The position numbers and the translations under genes are program-made. 64,000 nucleotides of DNA from Mucilaginibacter pallidiroseus (GTDB lineage Bacteria; Bacteroidota; Bacteroidia; Sphingobacteriales; Sphingobacteriaceae), in NCBI RefSeq assembly GCF_007846085.1, contig NZ_VOEJ01000011.1, positions 25,112 to 89,111 on the forward strand, given 5' to 3'. Under the pieces are notes generated by a model. The model was given only the letters and a program-made list of their open reading frames with translations. It did not search any database and had not been told where the DNA came from. Positions within the stretch are counted from its first letter, which is position 1. Every line of letters begins with the position of its first letter. This document shows, piece after piece, positions 35,499 through 44,940 of the stretch.

Positions 35499-37793
35499 AT
35501 GACACGCGGAATTTTCGGTTTTCTTCTATACGTTTTTATTTCCGTGACTGTTTTGGCGAGGTTTTTTGCTGAAAAGGTAAGCAGAGACAACCGAATACCG
35601 GACAGCGTGACAGTAAATAGGCTGATCGCCCGTGCTGAAGCTTACATTCCCCACTTTTCGGAAGACAGGAAGTTCATTGACAGCGCATTGATACAGATAG
35701 CAATCGCTGAAAAAATAGCCTCCGAACCGTCACTGGAAAATCTTTATTATCGTGTACTGTCAGAGAAAGCCCGGGTCTTGATTAAAAGCGCGGACTTTAC
35801 TGCTGCGCAGTCTCTCTTTGCTAAGATCACATCCTATGAGCGGCGCAAGGGCATCGGGGAGGAAGCCGCTTCATGGCAAAAGATCGGTGACGATTTTGAA
35901 CTTGAGGTAAAAAGCGGTTTTCCGCTGCGTCGCAGTTGCTACCAGAACGCCTATAACCTTTACAAACTTACAGGGAACAGGCAAAACATTGCCGACGCCA
36001 TGGGTAAGATAGCTGATGCTGACCTTGCTGCAGGTAAATATTCCAGAGCTGAACAGGAACAGCTTTGGGTGATCGAAGAATATAAAGCGCTAAAATATGT
36101 TAAGATATACTATGGATATTATATGCTTTCTGAAACCTATTACAGGGACAGGAGAGAACAAAAACATCTGAATGCGCTCATCGATTGTGTTAATGCCTTT
36201 GAAAATGACCCTGCCGGAAATGCTTCTGATGGGCTATTCTACTATTACAATCTGGCCGTAGCTTACCACAAATATCGAAATTTTGAGTTCGCTATAGCTA
36301 TGTATAAAAAAGGGATGGCATCATCCCGGGAAATTAAAAATCATGACCGTTATTACTGGGGTTTATTAGGATCCATTGGCTGTTACATTAAACTCGGACA
36401 GCATGCAACTGCGCTGAAATTGCTTAAGGAGGTGTCGAAATACCCTAAAACATTGAAAATGGAATGTTTTTTAGTTTCCAGAGAGCTAAGTCTGTATATT
36501 TCTATGAAGCGTTGGCAGGCGGCCGGTAATATTGTTCAGAAATTTAGTAATCTGTTTGAGCGCTACAGGACTGCAGCAGCTAAAGACGGCGGCGCTTACG
36601 CCACTGAAGAGTTTATAAACAATTATTATCCCTTACCATTATACTATATCAACACTAAAAAATGGGCGGAACTTAAGCGGTCACAGCAGATAATGCGATC
36701 TTTTCCCGAGAAAGAGCTTGACAATAATGCACGTATATCACTGCATAATGTTAATCTGAAGGTTGATTCTGCGAGTGGTAACTATCTTAGCGCGTTAAAA
36801 GAATATGAGATCATTACAGCACTTCGGGATTCGGCAATGTCGATTGAAAACCGTAACAAGATAACAGAACTTGAGGCAAAATACAACTCTGTCACAAAAG
36901 ACAATACCATACAGATTTTGAACAGTGAGGCATCAGTTCAAAGCACTAAACTGGAAAAAGCAAATCTCCAGAAGAGGTTCATCATCGTAATCACGGTTAT
37001 CGCTGCATTATTTGCTGCCGTGTTATTTTTTGCTTATCAGAGTAAACGCCGGGGCAATTTTGCATTGCAGGCCAAGCAAAAAGAAATTAATGATCAGAAT
37101 GGTATTTTATCGGAATTGCTGACACAGAAGGAAATACTGTTAACGGATAAGAATGATCTGGTCGCATCGCTTGAAAACCTTTTGACGGAAAAGGAATGGC
37201 TGCTGAAGGAGGTACACCACCGTGTGAAAAATAATCTCCAGATCGTGATGAGTCTGCTTTACAACCAGTCGGCTTATCTTAAAAATGATGATGCAAAAAA
37301 GGCACTGTTCGATATTCAGAACCGTATCCAGGCGATCGCAATTATACATCATAAACTTTACAGCAAAAATTCAGTTGCATCAGTTGCTTTAACGGGGTAT
37401 ATCAGCGAATTAACCAGTTATTTATCCAATATATACATTAAAGATATCCGCACAGTGAGGTTCGTTCTTGATATTGAAGATATCAGTCTGAATATAAGTC
37501 AGGCTGTGCCGATTGGTCTCATTCTTAATGAAGCGATCACTAATTCGATCAAGTATGCATTTTGCGATAAAGGCGGATTGATCGCTGTTACGGCTAAAAA
37601 GACGGAGAATGACGAACTGGAACTAACTGTTAAAGACGATGGAAAAGGTTTGCCGTTAGCCTTTGAACATGACAGCGACAGATCGCTGGGTATAGGGATG
37701 ATGAAGGCGCTGACAAAACAGCTTAAGGGTACATTTGTTATCGACAGTGAACAGGGTGTGGCGATAAAAGTCATCTTTAAACTCGAAGATTAG
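35499..37793 (+). CDS. Orphan TPR-containing sensor histidine kinase (HisKA_2 type)
   Basis: This 764-residue kinase has the same plan as that at 8540-10870: an N-terminal hydrophobic segment, a TPR-like periplasmic region, one membrane helix at about 494-514, a coiled coil, HisKA_2 with EVHHRVKNNLQIVMSLLY and an HATPase domain with NEAITNSIKYAF and DDGKGL. No response regulator is adjacent, so it may feed the receiver-type sigma-54 activator at 6573 or another regulator elsewhere. Confidence 0.88.
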   Translation: MTRGIFGFLLYVFISVTVLARFFAEKVSRDNRIPDSVTVNRLIARAEAYIPHFSEDRKFIDSALIQIAIAEKIASEPSLENLYYRVLSEKARVLIKSADFTAAQSLFAKITSYERRKGIGEEAASWQKIGDDFELEVKSGFPLRRSCYQNAYNLYKLTGNRQNIADAMGKIADADLAAGKYSRAEQEQLWVIEEYKALKYVKIYYGYYMLSETYYRDRREQKHLNALIDCVNAFENDPAGNASDGLFYYYNLAVAYHKYRNFEFAIAMYKKGMASSREIKNHDRYYWGLLGSIGCYIKLGQHATALKLLKEVSKYPKTLKMECFLVSRELSLYISMKRWQAAGNIVQKFSNLFERYRTAAAKDGGAYATEEFINNYYPLPLYYINTKKWAELKRSQQIMRSFPEKELDNNARISLHNVNLKVDSASGNYLSALKEYEIITALRDSAMSIENRNKITELEAKYNSVTKDNTIQILNSEASVQSTKLEKANLQKRFIIVITVIAALFAAVLFFAYQSKRRGNFALQAKQKEINDQNGILSELLTQKEILLTDKNDLVASLENLLTEKEWLLKEVHHRVKNNLQIVMSLLYNQSAYLKNDDAKKALFDIQNRIQAIAIIHHKLYSKNSVASVALTGYISELTSYLSNIYIKDIRTVRFVLDIEDISLNISQAVPIGLILNEAITNSIKYAFCDKGGLIAVTAKKTENDELELTVKDDGKGLPLAFEHDSDRSLGIGMMKALTKQLKGTFVIDSEQGVAIKVIFKLED

Positions 37794-37871
37794 TTTTGCG
37801 TTTAACAGGTATCGTCCGGTAATACAATTGTCTGGACAGTTTGTAAACTGACCTGCAGATAATCAGCAGAT

Positions 37872-38402
37872 TTATTTATATATAAAGCTGACCGGTTCCT
37901 GAACGCATATATTGCTGGCGCGTTCCCCGATATATTTAATGGTATAGGTACCCGGTGCACTGAACTTATACACTTTAGAAAGGTCTATGTCAGCTGATAT
38001 TCCCGTTTGCGGCGCAAGGTAGCTATAATTCTCATCAGAGTATGGAATGGTTTTGCCGGGCTTAGCACCCAGGTAAGGTACTTCTTCACCGCGTTCATTT
38101 CTGATCTCAAGAAATCTTTCTGGCAGCGATCCAAAAGGTGTCTGCAATTTACAGAAGCGGCGGGCATCGCTGCCTGTATTTGAAACGGTAAGACGGAGCA
38201 GGATCGACGGCTGCTGTGCAACGTTCCCGGGAAAAGACAAATATCCTGCTAAACGTCCCTTAGCCAGACAGCTGTCATTCAGAGGGCCGCAGAACGCAAC
38301 TGGACGCTGCACATTGCCGTCAGTAACAGATGCTGTATCTTTTGAATGACATGAGGCTGCAAAAAAAAGCGCAATCGCGGAAAATTTAAGTATAGCTTTC
38401 AT
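37872..38402 (-). CDS. Lipoprotein of unknown function
   Basis: The start at 38402 (MKAILKFSAIALFFAASCHSK) gives a 176-residue lipoprotein with a lipobox ending AASC, and is preferred over the ATG at 38504, which would hide the signal peptide. The mature part is beta-rich, includes four to five cysteines and an FSAPGTYTIKYIGER segment like an Ig or FN3-type strand pair. No family recognised. Confidence 0.7.
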   Translation of the reverse strand: MKAILKFSAIALFFAASCHSKDTASVTDGNVQRPVAFCGPLNDSCLAKGRLAGYLSFPGNVAQQPSILLRLTVSNTGSDARRFCKLQTPFGSLPERFLEIRNERGEEVPYLGAKPGKTIPYSDENYSYLAPQTGISADIDLSKVYKFSAPGTYTIKYIGERASNICVQEPVSFIYK

Positions 38403-38540
38403 GAAAAATAACGATGTTTTTACCTGTGTGAGAAATAACCAGACCGCCACCTGCTGCGCCGAAAGCGCTGCAGGCTGGATAAGACATACGGCGGCCTGGC
38501 CCATCTAAACACTATAAACCAATTGTTTCTTTATCAGGGA

Positions 38541-38993
38541 TCAGCCGAATTGGCCGACAACGTAAGATCCTGCCGGGAATGCAAAGGCTATGTTGATACG
38601 ATTCCACGTATTGATCGTGGTGACGGCCAGCGTAAGGTCGATAAGTTCTGCTTCAGAGAGTTGGCTCAGTGCTTCCCTGTAATGAGCGTCACTCACGTGA
38701 GCATAGGTGACCGCTTCTGCCCAGCCCAGTGCGGTCCTTTCCTTTTCATTATAAAAAGGGCTGTCCTTCCAAGCGTTAAGACCGTACAGGCGTTGTTCTG
38801 TTTCGCCGCCGTGGCGTGCATCTTTCGTATGCATATCAAGGCAGTAAGCACAACCATTGATTTGTGAAACGCGTGTGTAAACCAATTCCAGTAAGGATTT
38901 CTCCAAAGAAGAGTTTTTTAGATAAGCGTGGATGCCGAACAAGGTTTTCAATGCCGGCTGGCCCTGTGTGTAAACATTTAGTCGTTTTTCCAT
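38541..38993 (-). CDS. AhpD-like carboxymuconolactone decarboxylase family protein
   Basis: This 150-residue protein has the AhpD signature: a CxxC pair with downstream His in NGCAYCLDMHTKDAR (about 47-61), plus helices with LLELVYTRVSQ. This pair acts as a thiol peroxidase-type redox site in AhpD enzymes. It probably protects against hydroperoxides; partner unknown. Confidence 0.88.
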   Translation of the reverse strand: MEKRLNVYTQGQPALKTLFGIHAYLKNSSLEKSLLELVYTRVSQINGCAYCLDMHTKDARHGGETEQRLYGLNAWKDSPFYNEKERTALGWAEAVTYAHVSDAHYREALSQLSEAELIDLTLAVTTINTWNRINIAFAFPAGSYVVGQFG

Positions 38994-39117
38994 TTTTAGT
39001 AATTTAAAGTGACGGTTATTTGTAGTAGTATTATTACATTTTTATCCAATGATTTTTTGAGCTGCCGATTACCAGAAACCTCAACAGCGTAAAGCGTTTC
39101 AGGTAACTCATTCTGGA

Positions 39118-39561
39118 TCATCGTTCGGGTTGTCTTTTGAAGCCCGCGTAATCATCTTTAGACCGCTCCGGATCGAAATGCAGGTTTGGCGTCAGCCAGA
39201 ACAGCAGGATCACCCTCGAGTATTTGTAAATCATCGGTGATAATAAAAATATGGGTAACAAAGTGGCAACGATATAGACCCAAGGATTCAAGCTGCCGCT
39301 GAGGACATAGGTGGCAACTGCAACGGTTACCATGATCGCCACATCCATCGCGTAACTGACAAACATGGCAACATAGAAATAGCCGGGCTCGATCTCGAAA
39401 TGAAAGCCGCAATAAGGGCAATCTTTATTCATTTTCTGACCGTAACCGGCGAATGTGCTTTCCGCGAACATTTTGCCGCGCCGGCATTTCGGGCACCTGG
39501 CATGTAAAGCTGCCTTGATTTCAGAACTGATGTATTGGTCGCTTTGTCTGCTATTTTCCAT
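39118..39561 (-). CDS. DUF983 membrane protein
   Basis: This 147-residue protein has two CxxC zinc-ribbon-like pairs (ARCPKCRRGKMF and KDCPYCGFHF), then two or three membrane helices, and an ExxPGYFYVAM segment typical of DUF983. Function unknown; in other genomes such genes often lie near oxidase genes. Confidence 0.85.
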   Translation of the reverse strand: MENSRQSDQYISSEIKAALHARCPKCRRGKMFAESTFAGYGQKMNKDCPYCGFHFEIEPGYFYVAMFVSYAMDVAIMVTVAVATYVLSGSLNPWVYIVATLLPIFLLSPMIYKYSRVILLFWLTPNLHFDPERSKDDYAGFKRQPER

Positions 39562-40336
39562 ATTTTCTGATGATTGACTTTCGTGATTTTGCTTCTGGAC
39601 GAAGGTCCGGATGAATGGTAGATCAAATCTTGATAAATGTCAAAAAATGTTAATTGGCTTCAGATAACGGGTAAATGTGCCGTTACCTGAGCATCCTTAT
39701 CGAATTTGTATCTCCACCCAAGCGGTCACTTTATAATATCGTCCACGAAAGTCCTGCGATCCATCTTTGCCTGATGCTCCGTGGTGATGACCCTTAAAAG
39801 GATCAGCAGGCATGTTGCCTGTGCGGCATGCGTTAATAAAAAAATAAATAGATTCATCATAATTCAAGTTTAAGCGCCTGCCCTTCAGGACAAGATCATG
39901 ATTCCAGGCTCCGGAATTGCGTTATGCAGGCCGGATAGCTGTTAAAGCATCCCCCCGCGGCTCCATCTGATTTATCGATATCAGGATAGCTCTTCAGGCT
40001 CCGTATATCTTGTCGTCCAGGCAGATCCTGCGGTCGCTTCAGCAAAGTTCAGCTGCCAGTTGAGAAGGGCTGTTGATTTATATCTAAAAAGATCATTGAT
40101 ATTTATCAATGGTTTGCCACGGGCTGACTTTTAAATGCGACCGTTAATTGTTACTGAGAGAAACGTAGCACGGTCCGGGAGAGCTAAAGTCATCCGTTTT
40201 CCAGGATACTCCCGGTGCAGAGTAATCAGGCAGTGTTGACATAAATCAATGATTTTTTATGCTTTTAGTCAAGAGCCTTCAGTCAGGAGCAGTCTCACCT
40301 TTGTAGGGCAAACATTGGTAAACATATATCTTGGCA
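39562..40336. other. Intergenic region between DUF983 gene and sigma factor gene
   Basis: About 770 bases, with only the possible small peptide at 39726-39860. No terminator, RNA gene or palindrome is clear. The sigma factor promoter should be in its last 150 bases. Confidence 0.45.
39726..39860 (-). CDS. Possible 44-residue membrane peptide
   Basis: A 45-codon frame starts with two ATG codons and encodes MMNLFIFLLTHAAQATCLL, one hydrophobic segment, then a short basic tail. It is not recognised and could be chance; it lies in an otherwise gene-free 770-base region. Confidence 0.3.
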   Translation of the reverse strand: MMNLFIFLLTHAAQATCLLILLRVITTEHQAKMDRRTFVDDIIK

Positions 40337-41197
40337 ATGAGAAAATTAGTTATTACAGCAGCAATCACACCGCGGGACGGTGATTTGCTGAGACGTTATT
40401 TCGGGGACGTTGAAAAAATAGGGTTATTAAGCCCTCAGGAAGAACAGTCACTTTGTACGCGTATTTTGAAAGGGGACAGGGAGGCAGAAGCGAGGCTGGT
40501 CACTGCTAATCTAAGATTTGTGATATCCGTAGCCAAACAATACCAAACTAGCAGTATCTCGCTGAGTGATCTGATTAGTGAGGGCAATCTAGGCCTGATA
40601 CGTGCAGCACGTCGTTTTGATCATACCAGAGGATTCCGGTTTATTTCCTATGCTGTATGGTGGATCAGGCAGGCGGTCTCCGGTGCAGTTCAGGAATATA
40701 CCAGATTTATTCATCTTCCGCTTAATCAGGTTGCGCTTCTCAATAAATGTATGCAAACCTCATCCTTGCTGGAACAGCGCTATCAGCGCAGCGTGACCAA
40801 TGAAGAACTGGCATCGGAGGTTGGTGTTGATGTCGATATGCTCTCTGAACTTTTCATACAGGACAAGATCACGCTGTCACTCGACCACCCGATAAGCGCC
40901 GACAGTCCTGCAACACTCCACGAAACAGTAAGTACGGAAAAAGCAGGGCCCGACGCAGGTCTCTTGGCCGAATCAGTTCGACAGGATATCAAAGAAGCGA
41001 TGACAGGTCTTACACAAAGGGAGCGGGACTTGCTAATCCTGTTCTTTGGTCTGGAAACCGGGCATGCCCTGCGGCTGGAAGAGATCGCCCGAATCTTGAA
41101 TCTATGTGTCGAGCACACAAGGAGACTAAAGGACGGCGCGCTTGAAAAATTGCGGATCTCTGATAAGGCAAACGAGCTGAGGTCCTGCCTTAATTAA
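40337..41197 (+). CDS. Sigma-70 family RNA polymerase sigma factor (group 2-like)
   Basis: This 286-residue sigma factor begins MRKLVITAAITPRDGDLLRRYF like the Bacteroidota primary sigma, but the sequence diverges from it. Region 2 shows LVTANLRFVISVAKQYQ, SLSDLISEGNLGLIRAARRFD and RGFRFISYAVWWIRQ; region 3 follows; region 4 has LTQRERDLLILFFGLETGHALRLEEIARIL and VEHTRRLKDGALEKLR. Region 1.1 is absent. Residues in 2.4 and 4.2 differ from the primary factor (for example AVSGAVQEYTRFIHLPLNQ), so it is probably a group 2 alternative factor. The ATG at 40337 is preferred over a TTG at 40331. Confidence 0.9.
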   Translation: MRKLVITAAITPRDGDLLRRYFGDVEKIGLLSPQEEQSLCTRILKGDREAEARLVTANLRFVISVAKQYQTSSISLSDLISEGNLGLIRAARRFDHTRGFRFISYAVWWIRQAVSGAVQEYTRFIHLPLNQVALLNKCMQTSSLLEQRYQRSVTNEELASEVGVDVDMLSELFIQDKITLSLDHPISADSPATLHETVSTEKAGPDAGLLAESVRQDIKEAMTGLTQRERDLLILFFGLETGHALRLEEIARILNLCVEHTRRLKDGALEKLRISDKANELRSCLN

Positions 41198-41367
41198 ATG
41201 GTGTAAGTTTTTAAATTGATGCCCGCTGACACGGTAGTGAGAACAGTCTGCCTGCCAACATCCCGCTTGAGGGGCTGCCGGAGGTCTTCCGAAAATTTTG
41301 AGCTTGTGTTTCGCCTTTTAGGCGGTTCCGGTGTATTTTCGAGACCACTTATACCTAATCCCTGTTT

Positions 41368-41423
41368 AAAAGCCGTGTCAGCCGGTTGCTAATACCCCCG
41401 GGTTCCGGCTGACACGGCTTTTT
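41368..41423. terminator. Long bidirectional terminator between convergent genes
   Basis: An 18-bp perfect stem with arms at 41368-41385 and 41405-41422 (GCCGTGTCAGCCGG and its complement), flanked by A and T runs, lies between the 3' ends of the sigma factor and the GH3 gene. It should end transcription from both sides. Confidence 0.85.
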
Positions 41424-41433
41424 AAATTACTAT

Positions 41434-41448
41434 ACGGCATTTCGCCGT
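41434..41448. repeat. Palindrome of the CG-flanked family between convergent genes
   Basis: ACGGCATTTCGCCGT has 5-bp inverted arms. It resembles the upstream palindromes but lies between gene 3' ends, so it may be a terminator element or a stray copy. Confidence 0.35.
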
Positions 41449-41458
41449 GAAGAGACTG

Positions 41459-43774
41459 CTACTTCAGATACAATTTCTTTTTCAAGACGATATCTTCTGC
41501 AGACCTGCCGATCATCAGATCGAACTCTCCCGGTTCCGTAACTTCTTTCATGTCGCGGTTCCAGAAGGCCAGATCTTCGGCTTTTATCGTGAATTTGACA
41601 ATTTGGGTTTTACCCGGCGCAATTTCGATCTTGCTGAATCCTTTGAGCTGTTTTTCAGGTGTACTTACTGAATTGACTTTATTTCCTAAATACAGTTGAA
41701 CCACTTCTTTGCCCTTCACTTTTCCATTATTTGTCACGGATAATTGAACTTCGATTTCTTTATGTCCAGACAGCGTATCAGAACTGACTTTTAAAGCAGA
41801 ATAACTGAAAGTCGTATAACTCAGTCCGAATCCGAAAGGAAAAAGCGGGTCAGTGGAAGAATATACATAGTCACGCCCTGGCTTCTCAAAACTGCCGGGC
41901 TGCCTGTTATTGCCTTTTGAAGAATTTACGTAATTGTAATAAACCGGTATATGTCCTGTTGACTGAGGGATGGTCATATTGAGTCTCCCTGACGGGTTAA
42001 CTTTTCCAAACAGGATATTGGCCACCGCATTTCCGCCTTTTTCGCCCGGATACCAGGCTTCAAGTATTGCAGGAATATGCTGCTTTTCCCAGCTGATACT
42101 CCATGGTCGGCCGTGAACAAGAACGAGTATGACAGGCTTGCCGGTCTGGTATAACCGCTGCAGCAGTTTGCGCTGAACACCCTGGGGATCAATATCGGTC
42201 ACATCATAACCTTCACCGCAGCTGAAAGGATCGGTAGGCTCATCCTTTCCTGCTTTTCCGTTCCAGCCAATACCTTCAAAAACCACACTCGTCGTGCCTA
42301 AAACAACGACGACGGCGTCACTCCTGCGGGCGGCTTCGGCCGCTTCAGCGAACCTGCTGGTATCCGGGCCTGATAATTCACAGCCCAATGCATAGTTGAC
42401 CTTTACTTTGTCCCCCACATATTCTCTGATCCCTTTAAGTACGGTTGTTCCGGAACGGTTATCGCGCGTGGAACTGTAATCCCCGTACTGAACTTTATCC
42501 GAATTGGGGCCGATTACCGCTATAGAATGTAATGAGTTAATATTTAGAGGCAATATATTTCCCTGATTTTTAAGCAGAACGATCGATTCTTCAGCAATTA
42601 GTTGTGACAGCGCTACCGCCTCCGCCGTATGCAGTTTCTTTTTCAGCGAGAGCGTATCGGGCAGTTTTTTTTCAAAGAGTCCGGCTTTAAATTTTATTCT
42701 TAATATACGTGCCACAGCACTGTCGATGACGCTTTCCGCTAGCCTGCCGTTTCTAACAAGTTCAGGGAGCGTTTTATAAATATCAGGCCGTGAAGCCTCC
42801 AGGTCGACACCCGCCTGTATACCAAGCATTGCGGCATCGGCTTTTGTTTTGGCGACCTTGTGAAAATCATAAAGCTGAGTCAGTCCGCCGTAGTCGGAAA
42901 ACACGTAACCTCCGAAATTCCACTCTTCACGCAAAACCTGTTTTAAAAGAAATTTGCTGCTGTGTGCGGGTATGCCGTCTATCTCGTTATAAGAAGGCAT
43001 GATCGAATAAATATTGGCTTTATTTACAGCATCCCTGAACGGGAAGAGGAACATGCTCCTCAATTCTCGCTCTCCGACCTCAGCCGGTGCCACATTTACG
43101 CCCGCTATCGGAATACTGTAGGCCGCGAAATGTTTACCTGTGGCCATCAGCTTACCTTCCGGTATGCCTAGCCTGCTTTCAGCGGCCTCTCCCTGTATCC
43201 CTGTAACAAACGCGCAGCCCAGCTGACTAACGAGATACGTATCCTCTCCGAGGCACTCTTCAACTCTTCCATACCTCGCATCACGGATCAGGTCGAAAAG
43301 GGGGGAAAGTGCCTGGTCTACGCCTGAAGCGGACGCTTCTGAAGCGATTATCCCGGCCATTTTTTTGATTAGAGAAGGGTTCCAGGTGCTGCCCTGACCG
43401 ATCGCCTGCGGGAATATTGTTGCGCCTGCAGCCAGCTGACCATGCAGGCATTCACCAATCTGAATCGGAGGGATGCCAAGTCTTGTTTTCTCCCGTGCAT
43501 ATCTTTTTGCCGCCGCAGACTGGACCGCGATCTCTCCGGCGGTGATAAACGGGCTTTCCACCACGCCCACGGAAAGCGGGTTTTTGAGTGAGCCTGACAA
43601 AGATGTCATGCTCATCTGGGCGATCTTTTCTTCAAGCGTCATGCGTTTGAGCAGGTCACCGACCCGTTCTTCAACACTTTTTTTCGGATCTTTGTATACT
43701 TGTGCCCTAAGGGAGAATGAAAGGAAAAGAGATAAAGACAAGATTAATGTTGTCCTCCACGAGCTTTTATTCAT
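41459..43774 (-). CDS. bglX: Glycoside hydrolase family 3, BglX-like beta-glucosidase
   Basis: This protein of about 771 residues has a signal peptide (MNKSSWRTTLILSLSLFLSFSLRAQ) and the three GH3 domains: the TIM-barrel with YVFSDYGGL, which carries the nucleophile Asp, the second sandwich with KNQGNILPL, and a C-terminal FnIII domain. It should cleave beta-linked glucosides in the periplasm or at the cell surface. I prefer the start at 43774 because the ATG at 43828 lies close to a possible -24 box and would hide the signal peptide. Upstream is a palindrome of the CG-flanked family. Confidence 0.92.
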   Translation of the reverse strand: MNKSSWRTTLILSLSLFLSFSLRAQVYKDPKKSVEERVGDLLKRMTLEEKIAQMSMTSLSGSLKNPLSVGVVESPFITAGEIAVQSAAAKRYAREKTRLGIPPIQIGECLHGQLAAGATIFPQAIGQGSTWNPSLIKKMAGIIASEASASGVDQALSPLFDLIRDARYGRVEECLGEDTYLVSQLGCAFVTGIQGEAAESRLGIPEGKLMATGKHFAAYSIPIAGVNVAPAEVGERELRSMFLFPFRDAVNKANIYSIMPSYNEIDGIPAHSSKFLLKQVLREEWNFGGYVFSDYGGLTQLYDFHKVAKTKADAAMLGIQAGVDLEASRPDIYKTLPELVRNGRLAESVIDSAVARILRIKFKAGLFEKKLPDTLSLKKKLHTAEAVALSQLIAEESIVLLKNQGNILPLNINSLHSIAVIGPNSDKVQYGDYSSTRDNRSGTTVLKGIREYVGDKVKVNYALGCELSGPDTSRFAEAAEAARRSDAVVVVLGTTSVVFEGIGWNGKAGKDEPTDPFSCGEGYDVTDIDPQGVQRKLLQRLYQTGKPVILVLVHGRPWSISWEKQHIPAILEAWYPGEKGGNAVANILFGKVNPSGRLNMTIPQSTGHIPVYYNYVNSSKGNNRQPGSFEKPGRDYVYSSTDPLFPFGFGLSYTTFSYSALKVSSDTLSGHKEIEVQLSVTNNGKVKGKEVVQLYLGNKVNSVSTPEKQLKGFSKIEIAPGKTQIVKFTIKAEDLAFWNRDMKEVTEPGEFDLMIGRSAEDIVLKKKLYLK

Positions 43775-43834
43775 TGACAGATTGGTTGATGGTGCTAATT
43801 TTGTATGATGCTGCAAAAGATGCTCCAATAACTT

Positions 43835-43852
43835 TCACTTTTTTTCGCCATA
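43835..43852 (-). promoter_or_regulatory. Weak sigma-54-like promoter of the GH3 gene
   Basis: The minus strand reads TATGGCGAAAAAAAGTGA: a good TGGCG block but a poor -12 block. It is supported only by the palindromes 80-130 bp upstream. Confidence 0.3.
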
Positions 43853-43931
43853 TTTTGTCTAAGGCAAAGCGCTGTAAGTCAATTGTTTGTTGTAACATCT
43901 TTTTTGTTATGACGCTGAATAGATTGTTTGT

Positions 43932-43985
43932 GAACGAAATGTCGTTCGCTGATCTCGTCGTTCGACCATATATCGTTCGTTCGAT
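43932..43985. promoter_or_regulatory. Palindromes upstream of the GH3 gene
   Basis: GAACGAAATGTCGTTC (43932-43947) is an inverted repeat with seven of eight pairs matching. Repeated CGTTCG units around ATATAT follow (43958-43983). The arms CGAA/TTCG resemble the FhlA-type site CATTTCGTACGAAATG as I recall it. Confidence 0.45.
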
Positions 43986-44045
43986 AGTTGAGGATGTCGC
44001 CTGAATCGCATGAGATTAAGGGCGACACCACCAGCAGGAAATGTT

Positions 44046-44783
44046 TTAGCTTACGGAGATCCCGCCGTCAACAGGGATTATGGCTCCTGTAAGCCAGGAT
44101 GCTGCGCCGGTCAGCGCTGCAGCGATACCAACAATATCTGACACATCGCCCCGGCGTTTCAGTGGTATCTCATCCTGCTCTGCATCCTGTATGTTTTTTA
44201 TATCTTCAGCGGAAAAACCTGCATTGCTGAGTACCGGCGTATCTGTAGGCCCCGGCGCGAGTGCATTTACCCTGATGCCAAATGGCGCCAGCTCCAGCGC
44301 CCAGATCTTCGTAAGCATGTTCAGTCCGCTTTTTGCAGACGATTAAGCCATTAGCTGAGGATAGGGTTTTATCTCGTGGCTGCTCGTTATATTTAGAATC
44401 TGACCTTTGTTTTTTTTAAGTGCGTCAAGGCAACCTGCTGTTAACATCGAAGGAGCGGTGAGGTGTACCCTGTACATGTTTTCCAGTGTCTCCCTGTCCA
44501 GATTTCCAAATGGTGTAATTGCGACATGCCCGGCATTTTTGAACAGTATGTCCAGCTCATTTCCCCATTCATCTCTGATGAAATCCACCACTTTGGCCTC
44601 ATCATCTATAACAGAACTGTCATAGACCACTGTCCTGATACATTTCAGATCATTCGCCAGCTGTGCCAGCTTTTTCTCATCACGGCTGGTAACCAGTGCT
44701 TCAAATCCCTTTTCATAAAAATTTTCCGCCAGGCCTTTTTCTTTGCCCGACGAACCGCCCGTAATCAGTATTTTCATTTTCAA
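44046..44783 (-). pseudogene. SDR family oxidoreductase, disrupted by an in-frame stop
   Basis: The frame reads as one 246-codon SDR with a single TAA at about 44343. The upstream half ends QLMA and the downstream half starts SSAKSGLNMLTK. In intact SDRs this is the active-site Y-x-x-x-K, so the Tyr codon (TAT or TAC) has become TAA while the Lys codon remains. The Rossmann motif is also atypical: GGSSGKEKGLAENF where GGSSGIGKGLAE is usual. The C-terminal part keeps the family features NALAPGPTDTPVL and PVDGGISV. It is followed upstream by the frameshifted HxlR gene. Confidence 0.85.
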
Positions 44784-44940
44784 TTCTGTTTTTTATTTCA
44801 AAAAAAAGAGAATAAACAGAGCAGTCAACAAGCTGACCCGGATGAAAGGTCATTACCTTCAGGTAAGTAATGCTGATTTTAAACAATTTAGAAGGCCCGT
44901 TAAAAATAAATCTAACAATGCGATGACACGTTTGCCTGGC

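Noticed and set aside
43958..43983. Repeated CGTTCG units as a tandem repeat array
   Set aside because: Only a few units within a palindrome cluster; no array.
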